A stretch of 64,000 nucleotides of DNA from Clitopilus passeckerianus (Eukaryota > Basidiomycota > Agaricomycetes > Agaricales > Entolomataceae), in NCBI GenBank assembly GCA_944990035.1, contig CALYLX010000074.1, positions 297,503 to 361,502 of the forward strand, written 5' to 3'. Each line of letters opens with the position of its first letter. Position 1 is the stretch's first letter. Of this stretch, positions 34,782 through 45,049 are shown piece by piece. The position numbers were made by a program, and so were the translations under genes. Under the pieces are notes generated by a model. It did not search any database. It was not told the origin of the DNA and worked only from the letters and a program-made list of their open reading frames with translations.

Positions 34782-36218
34782 TGTCGGCGCCTCTGAGGGT
34801 GTTCTCAGCTGCTGTGCTGAGCCTAATGGTCGAAGGGGTATTGACTCCAATGTGGCACTCGCACCAAGCCTGGCGTTGGGAGATTGGCTTTAAAAAGGAT
34901 AATCCTAGGACCTTTACTAGGCTTCTTGAGCTTGGCAGCTTCCCAGCTCAGAACCTATAGATGTAGCGCACTGCGGCCAACGTGCTGAAAGACGCCGTTT
35001 TGAGCTTGCTTGACGCCTGTTCTTTCGGTCCGATCACTATCCAAGAAAGGAACTCTATTCGCACGTTGCTGGATCCCAAAGCTTTTGACAAATAAGTGAC
35101 GACAAAGCCTTCGTGTCCAAATCCGGCAGCCTACAGACACGCCACTTTGACTCTGAACGCGTCGTTTCAGTCACTACGCATTGGTTGACTGGGCAGCAGA
35201 CCCCTTACACCAATTTGAGACTATTCAACGACCTTGAATGCCCGAATGCATTATTTGAGTTTTGTTTCCTCGGTTATGGCTTGTGCCAAAACCAGGATCC
35301 GAGCCTATTCTTCAAGTTGGCCTATTCAGGGGTAACCTTACTGCTTCTCGCAGCGGCCTTCCTGACCGCCTCGAGGGTGCTAGACCCATGTACTCTTGAC
35401 TTCAGCTAATGTCTGATACACATCGGCAATAGCCTCAGACTTGGTTTGAAGCATGTTTGATTCATTCCCCCGACTTCATAACAAAGTCGACATGCTGCTC
35501 GGCTGAAATCTGTGCCAAGGTCCAGCCCTGGAATCAAGTGTCCCTGAAGGCGCAACAAACTGCGTAAATGGCCGGGTACTTCCACTTCTCTGATGCAAAG
35601 TTTCTTCATCTCGCAGTGCCCGTCCTTTTCCACGGCCCACACGCAAACTCCGGGATGTGGTAACATTGGTATGACCGGGGGCAGAAACGACCAATGCACA
35701 TCATCGATTCACCATCAATCAAAACATCTTTTTGACATGTCGACTGAGTCACTGCACTAGTGTGCTGAGGGCGAGACGCTCTCAGTGTGCGCTTGCAAGC
35801 CTTGTTGTTTCTCTCTTCTGGCCCCCAACAGCGCTCGCTGTGGACTTCGGTCAAGCACCGTCACATGGCTTTTGTCGCTCATCAAACGTGCACCAACATA
35901 GGGGCACAACACCAAACACCCAACAAAAAAATGTGGACGCCTTGCGATCTTTACAATCAAAAATGCAGCATGTCGCTGGAGACATCGTGCCTTCGCTGCA
36001 CCCCTTATTGCTCACAAGTTAGCGATGGTATAAAACCATTTCAATGTCGGGTATTCGTGTTCTCCAACTTTTCCTCCAACCCCCACCTGACCTTACCTTA
36101 CTCCTCCCCGGACCGCTCCTTACTTTGATCCGTCCCTCCACTCTAGTCCTCGATATAGCCTCGTGCTCGTCATCTTATCATCACTAAACTAGATAATACA
36201 TTTCATCGATCATCTACG
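34782..36218. other. Intergenic region without supported genes
   Basis: About 1.4 kb between the divergent SPX transporter and the unknown gene at 36219. Only short frames without motifs are present. Promoters of both genes are expected here. Confidence 0.4.
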
Positions 36219-37193
36219 ATGCTGAATAGAACCCTGACCGCGTCCTCGAACACACACATGGTTGGTACCTCCCATCTCTAAGACAATATAACTGATCTAT
36301 AATCTAATAATTCGTGCTGCTAGTCCAACTGCTCACCTTCAAGCGTGCTCGCTGATCTAGAGGCTCACGGAATCAATCTAAAGCGGCTTGCACTCTCTCA
36401 GCCATCCTCCCCGCTGCTCTTACATTGAGACGGACATGCCCAGTTTCGCAAGCCGAATCTTGTTACGGCTCTGGCTACGAGTCCGATGACCCCATGGTCA
36501 TGGACGAAAGTGCAGATGAATCTGATTCACAATCGGATGCATCTCTTAATCAAGATCGGTCTTGTCCCTCGCTTTCTCGCTCCCGATGCCTGCTTCCAGA
36601 CCCAAAATTTGATATACGGGAGGTATATCTAGAATCTATCCGGGATGTTGTCTTTGAGCCTATCGAGGATCCTTTGAACCCCACTCATGATGAGGTATAT
36701 CCTCGCTGTTTACTCGCTTCTAGAGGCGTGATGAATGACTGATGTTCTTAGTGTCCCACAACGGTCACTGTTGACCACTACTACGGCTATGAACCCGAGG
36801 ATGCGGAAGTGTTGTCCTCTAGTGACCAAGATAGCGACTCTGAGGATACGGAAATGATCTCTGAGCCTTCTCAAAACGGTGTCGTGGTCTGCTGCCCCCG
36901 GCCGAAGGACCATCATGGAAAGAGGTCAATTTTCGTTATGTTTACTTTGATAATGTCGACAACGACGAGCCTGAGGTAAGATTGCGCTTTCTATCCAAGA
37001 GTGGCCCTTCTGACGGTAAACATACGCACAGATGTCCGAGGACGAACCAATTGCGCATTCGTGGTCTCGGGCTTCCAATTCCAGAAACCCAAGGAAGCAC
37101 GGGCGGGGCAGAAGTGCGGCGGCCTGCGTGAAACGTCAACTTCTCTCGCACGTCCGACCCATTACACGACGATTCCCCAGCGTTCATTGAGAA
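36219..37193 (+). CDS. Hypothetical basidiomycete protein, Ser/Asp-rich
   Basis: The locus starts at an ATG encoding MLNRTLTASSNTHM and continues after an intron ending CTGCTAG with SNCSPSSVLADLEAHGINLKRLALSQPSS. The next segment (from about 36434) reads CPVSQAESCYGSGYESDDPMV, then VYLESIRDVVFEPIEDP up to a donor at 36694. An exon CPTTVTVDHYYGYEPEDAEV follows. A VNFRYVYFDNVDNDEPE segment and a terminal exon (MSEDEPIAHSW...) end at TGA 37191-37193. Coding texture and splice signals suggest a real gene. At least one junction (near 36420 and near 36905) could not be joined in phase, so exon structure is provisional or the gene is broken. The function is unknown. Confidence 0.4.
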
Positions 37194-38236
37194 GTTGCGG
37201 TGAAAATCTAGTTGATTATGCGACTCAATTGAGTCTTCCTGAGTAGCTGACCTAGAATAAAAGGCCTGATGGAGCAGGAGGGCCACCAATAGACAATTCA
37301 TACAGTAGTTTGTATATACCCCGGGACAATTGCAATCTTAATATCAACAGTCTACGAACTTTCATTGAGGCAGTCATCGGGGTCGATCACTTGCGACTAC
37401 GTCTATTATTAATTTGCCCTGTGTCCTTGCTGTGTCCCCGGATTCGCATGATCTCCGAACCTCAGGTCGAACCAAGAATTCTTGAGACAGGGATCGACGC
37501 TGCGTTCCCACACCTTCGAACAAACAGGTCTCCGGAGATCGAGGAGTAGGAAAATCTCAGTGCAAAGCCATGATGTGATTCCTCCAGTAGTGGCGTGCAA
37601 CTGATTCCAGAGTCCAGACCTCAATTAAAGCTTTTGTTGGAGTCTAGAAACGGGCGCCCATAGGAAAATCTTCACAATTCTATGTTCTCCACACGGCCGA
37701 CCAAGCTAGGATACAGGAGGCTTTAAGCAGTAGTCAGGCTCCTTGAGAGTGGGTTTGCTTGCATGAGGTCTTGGTGAGTGTTTGCTCATATGACTCGGCG
37801 CTGATGTAGAAAGCCGGGTGCGACGGAGGAAGCATCTATCTCGGTAGCCAACTAATAGCGTTTGTTCCAATGGAAGCCAAGCAGTTTCGAGAGTTTGGAG
37901 TCTCTCCATCGACTTCATACAGGACGAGTTCAAACTAAAGCATCATGATGCTGATTGGGCCGTGCCAGTCTCCGACACCGTGATCTGGCGATGACATGGA
38001 CACCGGAGTTTTCCATCCGTCTCAACATGATTTCTCCTGGGCCGAACCTGCAGGTACCCAGAGTCTCCACTAGGCTAGTCTTATCCTAACCCTTAGAAAC
38101 CTTACGGGCTATGTCGTTGGTTGGTTATTTACGTTCACTCCTTTCCCTCTCACCACCACGATCGCCAGCACAGGCCTCCACCACCACCTCGTCTGTTCAA
38201 GCCAGCACATAGCTAGGGCCAAGACGGCGGGTGTGC
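37194..38236. other. Intergenic region, nothing supported
   Basis: About 1 kb of short mixed-phase frames with no family motifs. The last 150 bases before 38237 are likely the promoter and leader of the DUF6534-like gene. Confidence 0.4.
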
Positions 38237-40394
38237 ATGCTTAACAACTCTTTCGGTGCGATCCTATCCGGAAAGATCTGCAACCTCAAAGGCTTACTTC
38301 TCATTCTCTGTCAGGCGCCGCGTTCATTGGGATCCTCTTCACTGCCATGTTCGTGCCCTGCGCCCAGCGCATCCTTGGTATCTAACTGACCTGTTCGCAG
38401 TTTGTACGGAATCACAACCCTCCAGGTACGTCATATTCACATGGTCCTGATACACTTGACTTGACGTTCTATTTTTGCAGACGTTTTACTATTACAATCA
38501 TTACCCTAAGGACCGGAAAGAAACGAAAACATGTGTAAGTGGAATTCAACCCCACGAAATCTAAGCAGGAATTTGAGGTCAATTCATTGCAGGTCGCAGC
38601 AGTATGGTGGGGCCACCTTCACTGATATCTGTCAGGTGCCAGGATGCTGATATTCATCAATCTACAGGGCACTCGATACCCTTCACCTTGTGCTCGGTGA
38701 GCGGTTCCTTGCGTGCCTTATTCGAGTTGCGTCTCTGACGAAACATGACCACAGTCGCAATAGCTATGTATCATTACCTCGTAGGTGACCAACAGCTGTT
38801 CAAATTGCGAGTTTTTGACGCCCCGAAGCTCGACAACTATGACAACCCCTCCGCACTCGACGATGGACATTGGTAAGAATCACATTCCTATAACATGTTA
38901 CGTGCCTGACCCGACATCTAGGACTCTTTTCGTGAGTTTAAAGTTGTAGCTAGCTGCTCCGAGCTTTGATTGACTCTTCAAAATTCGAAGGCTTCCTTAG
39001 CTTCAAATGTAAGGCCATGCAATACGCATTACCTCGGAGGCGCACGCTCATCCGATGATTCTTATAGATCGCAATAGCTTTCCTCAGCCATTGGTGGGCA
39101 ACTAACGTAGTTTGCGATGCGGAGGATGCTAATCTCGCGATGAAGGTACTTTACTCTGCAGATCTTCCGGTGTATGTCACCATTTCATCACATTCTTGTA
39201 CTTCTCGTTGACGTCTAGACCATGGATAGTATGCAGAGAAAATCTCAGATGGCTTGCGCTTATATCGATTGTAAGTCGCCCAATCTGTTTCTCGACCCTT
39301 TTTTGACGTGCAATGGTAGGGAGTGCTGAACTTCGTTCACCTCGGCTTTGGGATTGGTATGTTCAGAACTGTTTGGTATTCCCCAGCTCTAACCTATGAG
39401 CTGCAGAATCCGTCGTGCTACTGTCGGTCCACCTCAAAGAATCCAGAATCCGGCGGCTGAACTAAACCCTATTTACAGAATTGAGAGAAGGAAGTTCAGC
39501 ATGCTAGGCTCACTTTCTGTATGTCAAACCTCCTGCCTGTTTACGCCATGGTTAACGCATCACACACAGAAAATCGCCTTTATCCCCTTCGCGGCTTTGG
39601 CGATAACTTCAGATGTGGTCATCGCGGGGGCGCTGTGCATCCTTCTGCATGAAAATAAGAGGGGCATGCGGAAGTACGATTTCATGATACATGTATTTTC
39701 GCTCTTGCTTCTGATACCAAACCCCATCTAAAGGACAAGGACACTGGTCAACACTCTTATTGTCTATGCGATCAACCGCTGCCTTCTGACGTCGTAAGTC
39801 GGCCTCAGTTTATCCTTCATCTATCATAAGGGAAGTGCTGACTGCCATTAGAATAGTGGCTGTTGCCGAGCTAATTACTGTGAGTACCCTGAATTGTATC
39901 GGGTTTTAGCCTCAAACCTCGGGATAGTACCTGGCGAGCCCACATAGTCTTTGGTTCCTTGCCATTGACTTCGTCATCGGCGAGCGTGAGTTCTACAACT
40001 TTCTCCTGGTCTGATACGCTGACAACTTTGGACAGTATGGGCTAACAGCTTACTCGCCTCGCTGAATAGCCGGCATTCCTTGATGAGGTCAAGAACCGAA
40101 ATCGTCAGCCCAGAGATTAGTGGAATCAACTTCCATCAGTCCGCCGAAGCAGTGAGTTTTGCCCACATGTGACCCATTCTGACGATCCTTATGTTTTTGA
40201 TAGGGAAATACGGTAGGAGAACCTGGCTGAAAGCTTTTCGTCTGCTTATTATTGTGTTCATTGATACTCGTCAGGATGCGAGGGGGATAGTTCTTGGGCT
40301 CGAACTTACAGAACCATCATTCGGAACAAGTGCTCTCGCAAGTGAACCGGCTCAGACCGGCGTAAAGGATACAAGTAGTGGGGTCCCTCGATGA
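38237..40394 (+). CDS. Multi-pass membrane protein of the DUF6534 type
   Basis: The gene is split into many short exons. The first four are 38237-38255, 38315-38348, 38401-38425 and 38481-38534 and read MLNNSFGAAFIGILFTAILY, GITTLQ, TFYYYNHYPKDRKETKTC in phase. Further segments are VAAVW, ALDTLHLVLVAIAMYHYL, DNYDNPSAL, IAIAFLSHWWATN, and near 39730-40160 a VAVAELI / WFLAIDFVIGELWANSLLASLNSRHSLMRSR block. This order of hydrophobic helices and the final LNSR..LR motif are typical of basidiomycete DUF6534 proteins, which have about seven membrane spans. Not all internal exons could be fixed. The function of the family is not known. The 3' boundary at TGA 40392-40394 is an estimate. Confidence 0.6.
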
Positions 40395-40598
40395 ACCATG
40401 TGGCTAGCTAGAAATCTAAGTTAATGTACACCCTTGGCTAGACGAAGTCTCGGCCAAAGGGCCTCACAGCCACAGATGGCACAAAATGATTCGGATGTTA
40501 TCGGATGGTGGTTGTCCAGATTCGCATCAGACAGTGCCAAGGGACTGGCTATAAAACTGAAGGAGCAGACAGCAGCAGACGGACTGCATCCACCAGCC

Positions 40599-41929
40599 AT
40601 GAACACTTCAGAGTGCGCTGACTCCTGCGAACGCAGGTCTACGTACTATATAATCTGGAGCTGCATTACGACCATTTTCCTCTGTACATGGGTCTCGCTC
40701 CATCCCAACCTTCCAGAAAAGTTTGAAGAATACACGATCGCTCAAAAATGGTCTCGTCGGGCTGAGATGCTTCTTTTCACAATAACTCTACCGGAGTTAA
40801 CCACAGTCTTAGCATTCAGACAGTGGCTAACCGGACGGAAAATTACCAGGGAATTGCGGAGAAGCCATCCTGGTGGGACAACCTGATACTCCTTGTCACT
40901 CGCTTTACATTTAGCTTTTAAGCCCGTAATTGGATGCATACCCACTCCTTTCTGGTTCTAATGGATGGCTTTGTCGATCATAATGTCACTAGGCGCCAGT
41001 CCCCGGATGATACCAATCTTTGGCTTCAGAAAGAACACCACGAACTTGTATCGCCACGTGCAATCTGCGATAAAAGTAAGGGTGATGAAATCTCCAAGTC
41101 TTTGGTCATGATTCAAACCCTTTGGTTTCTTCTACAATCCTTTGCTCGGATTCAGATTGGTCTGGCCATCGCTGAGCTAGAACTTGTGACCATTGCCTAC
41201 GCCATCCTAAACATAATCACTTCAAGTTATGGTTTCTGGTGGCACAAGCCATTGAACGTTGACTGTCCAATACGTTTGGACGGAGATGATCAGGATAAAG
41301 CTCAGTATCACTCTATTACCCCCTTGGATGCTGCAGAGGATGACAGTTAGTTCTCCGGTCATTCACCATTGATCGATGCACTGATTTACTCTCTCAAAGA
41401 ATCCTTCCTCTTCTCGTATCTGACACCAAATCCCTTCAAGGCAATCATCACTCTATTCGGACGGGCAATCGTTTCGTCCAATCTCATTGGAAATGAGATG
41501 CGTATTGCAGAAATATCTCACGCCTCTGGGCTTAAACTGCGATACTTTCATGGCCATTCCATCCAGCGTCTTAGGATACCTTTGGTACTTACGCTCCCGA
41601 TCTTCTTCGGAGCCGCTCATTGTGCAGCGTGGACGTTCGTCTTTCCGTCTTCTGCAGAGAGGCTCATTTGGCAACTCTGCGCCGTCTTTATAACAGTATC
41701 TCCGTTGTTGATAGTCTTGATTGCATTCGCCTTAGGTTCTGAGATTGGTTGGTTAGATCTGGAACGTCTGGGCTTCAATGTGTTGCTTCTTACCTTTACA
41801 TTGGTCGTTTTAATGTTTTACACTATGGCACGATTTATATTGATAGTCGAGATGTTTGTTCTTCTACGATCGCTGCCAGACTCCGCATATCTTACAGTCA
41901 ACTGGACAAAATACATACCTCACATATAG
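40599..41929 (+). CDS. Conserved Agaricomycete multi-pass membrane protein, function unknown
   Basis: Three exons, 40599-40872, 40923-41345 and 41400-41929, give 408 residues in phase. The N-terminus has C-x-D-x-C followed by the first membrane helix (YYIIWSCITTIFLCTWVSLHPNLP). Next is a second helix containing LPELTTVLAFRQW, then MHTHSFLVLMDGF, the block SKGDEISKSLVMIQTLWF, a helix ELELVTIAYAILNIITSSYGFWW, and KPLNVDCP. Three or four further helices fill the C-terminal half. I recognise this layout as a very common, unnamed Agaricomycete family. Nothing indicates substrate or partner. It starts about 200 bases after the DUF6534-like gene in the same orientation. Confidence 0.8.
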
Positions 41930-42309
41930 CTATTCTCGCTCTTCCGTTGGTCATTAGTCGTTCGCCGACTCAGGATGTGAGGGGATAGTTCCCAGACCAA
42001 ACTTCGACACAACCATCATTCGGAACGAGGGCCCCGCCCATGGAAAAGGAGCTGGAAAGTACAAGCAGAGCTTGCCCTTGACGAGAACTCTGGTCTACCA
42101 GAATTAAATGTGACCTGGTACAAATCGCATGGACTCGACCAAGACCCCAAAATGACACAGCCACACATGATACACCTTCGTTCCTTGACTCGGTGTCGGC
42201 ACAATGCGTTGCAGTTGTTGCCTCCAAAGAGCGCTCAGCACCCAGTTTTGACGGAGCCCTCTACTGATTGAAGTTTGCACATACAGAATTTGTGGCCAAC
42301 TTCCCTTGC
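41930..42309. other. Spacer containing a short duplicated segment
   Basis: Bases 41970-42027 resemble 40271-40330 of the upstream DUF6534-like gene (shared strings such as ACCATCATTCGGAAC). This suggests a short duplication of a 3' gene end. No gene is supported in the spacer itself. Confidence 0.5.
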
Positions 42310-44363
42310 ATGTCAGTGCTTCAGAATGCTCAAAACTTAGTGATCTTCGGAGGGCAGTTTACCTCTGTTAACGAAGGCCTAGGCAGCCGTCGAGATCGAC
42401 CAGGAATAGATGGTATGCACGACTATCTTGACCATAGTAATGCGAAAGCTTATTTAGCCCAGGAATGCAGCTATTATTGGCCAACGTTGTTCCCAGCGCG
42501 TTTCACAATTCCCAAGACAGATTTGACCCTCCCAAATGCCCAGAGACGCGTGTCGCTATCCTTGGGAGGATCATGGATTGGCTCGAGGCGCCCTCTTCGG
42601 CCACCCCGTTTATGTGGCTATATGGGCCTGCTGGAGCAGTGAAATCCGCGATCGCTCAGACGACTGCTGAGAAATGCCAGAATGTTGCTATTCTCGACGC
42701 AACCTACTTCTTCTCTCGGACGTCTGTAGAGCGAAGCGAAATCAAAGGACTGATCCCCACCATCAGCTACCAGCTAACGGAAACTATTCCTGCTGTTCGG
42801 CCTCTGATTCGAAAGGCAGTAGAGGAGCATCCGCTGATCTTCCAGCGTTCACTCGATGAGCAGCTGAAAGTCTTGATCATTAACCCTTTAAGGGCACTTG
42901 AACCAGCTCTTTCCCGCCGAATGCTCCTCGTCATTGATGGGCTTGGCGAGTGCGATGGGTCAGCTGCCCAGTCGGCTGTTCTTCAGAGCTTGACGGGGCT
43001 TTACAAAGGAGAAAACCTCCCATTGTTTGTGGTGTGTGCCAGCCGGCCCGAACCAGCGATTCGAGACGCGTTCAACTCGGAACCATTCTCGCCTCTTTCA
43101 CAAACAATTCCTATCGGGAACTCATCAGATTCCAGGGCAGATATACGAATCTTTCTTCGCAATGGATTCGAGCAACTGAAACGGACGCATATTCTCAGGC
43201 AACACATTCCTACAGGTTGGCCATCGGACGATGTCGTTGGATGGCTTGTCACAAAATCCTGCGGCCAGTTCAGCTGTGCTTCTACCGTCATGAAATACGT
43301 GCAATCCCCCAACAATAGACCAATGGACCGACTTAAAGTCATCCTTGGGATCAATACTGTGCGGAACGAGCTCCCTTTTGCTGCCTTGGATGCTCTCTAT
43401 TTCCACGTTCTGTCTGCTGTGGATAGAACCGATGTTGTTCTCGACATTCTTAGAGTTATCATGTTCAGCAAACATCCGTTGCTGACCCCCTCTTTCATTG
43501 AGGATTTCCTACTCTACGAGGCCGGAGACGTGACGCTCCTTCTGAGCGGCCTTCATTCGCTGTTGCATATTCCGAACCCAGAGGATCTCGGCGTATATAT
43601 AGGGATCCTCCATGCATCTTTGACGGGTTTCTTCATGGATATATCTAGATCAGGCCGATATTTCCTACATGAAACCACCTCTCATTCCTTCCTCACCCGC
43701 GCCTGTCTCAGGCAAATATCATCATACTCAGTTCCTGAAGAGACCAACCCCGTGAATCAAGCCTGGATCCAATCCGTTTATCATCCATTTTCCTACGCCT
43801 ATGAATATTTTGTGTACCATCTCGAAAGAGCCTTGCCGACCGACGAATTGAAGGATGCCCTCCTCCAGCTGGACCTTTCGGAGACCATTGAGCGCGCTCA
43901 TCGTCTGCGCCGATCACTGGCGACCCGATGGCAAGAATCGATTTTCTCCATCCTTTCATGGTCATTGCGGCTCGACATGGAAGCAATGGAAACTGATGAT
44001 CGGCAGGAAACACCAACCCCAAATAATATATTTCTCTCAATACAGGCGAAATATGATGAATGGCTGAAGTCACGGCTAGACCGGCTGCCGTACTGCGACT
44101 GCCTCATGCAACTTCTTGCACTCGTAGTATGTGAAGCGGGACCAGGCAGTTGCCAATGTATCTGCGACGACGGGGAGCCCGATTCAATAGAATTGGATTT
44201 CCTTGATTGGGTTGATAAGTCCACAGATATTTTGGACTACTTCTGCTCCTTTCTCCAAGACGAGGGACCTGCAGAGGGCTACTTTGTGACAGAGGACTAT
44301 ATTGAAGAGGTCGTTTATCAATATGTTAACGATCACCTTGAGGAGATAGAAGCTACTGGGTAG
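42310..44363 (+). CDS. NACHT-domain (NLR-like) NTPase with altered Walker A and B
   Basis: Exons 42310-42412 and 42463-44363 give 667 residues. The N-terminal helix (MSVLQNAQNLVIFGGQFTSV) and the PSAFHNSQDRFDPPKC linker are typical of basidiomycete NACHT proteins. The P-loop reads GPAGAVKSAIAQT (residues 89-101), where the family has GPAGAGKS: Val replaces the Gly before Lys95. Walker B reads MLLVIDGLGEC (188-198), where DGLDEC is usual: Gly replaces Asp at 196. The sensor-like CASRPEPAIR follows. The rest is helical, with no WD40 or ankyrin repeats. NACHT/STAND proteins act in fungal nonself recognition and programmed cell death; that is family knowledge. Loss of nucleotide binding or hydrolysis here is inference. 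The gene is otherwise intact. Confidence 0.88.
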
Positions 44364-45049
44364 GTGGTTGAAGCCCTATTCACGCGAAAAATACTCAACT
44401 CAATGAATAGATCCCCGTTCGTATACGAGGAAACCCGGAAAAGAAGATTCGGACACCCATCTGTCACGATCGCTTCCCGTATCCTGACAAGAGCACCTAA
44501 ATATCATGAGATCTTCCGTCGCATAGAAGTCGCAACTGCTACAACACCTTTTTTGGTGACGCTATATCTATGGACAATACGCACATCTGCCGAGGGCTAC
44601 ATACAGCATGCGCAGAGTCGCTGACGGCCAATGATAAGGTAGGGTAGTATGTGTCCGTGTCCGTGTCTCATTCAAAAGGCTTTGGTAGCCATTGCCTCGC
44701 AATGGAATGAAATAGCTCATAAAAGCGATTGTGATTCATAATAATTCCTTGTACGGGAAAAAAACTACGCTGGTGACAAACGTATATATTTCGAGCGAAA
44801 ATGCAAATAGATAGGTATGCGGTATTCTTGGAACCGAAGGGATGTTTGCGGGCAATAACGAAGAAGATGCAGGTATAATGATATAAATACCAGTCAAAAC
44901 CAAGGAGTAGGGGGTGTAAGCTTGAGATCGTGACTTGTCATAAATCATAATGACGTAAGGAGGTCGTGTCAAAAGGCAGAGTGAAGAAAGTATCTTGCAA
45001 CACCGGAAGAAGATTCCGGTCTGTGGTAATTGATATTGGAATTTATTCA
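44364..45049. other. Convergent intergenic region
   Basis: About 0.7 kb between the NACHT stop and the SAM-domain gene stop. It has a short plus-strand frame just after 44364 without motifs and a small GTGTCC repeat near 44648. Nothing else could be supported. Confidence 0.4.
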
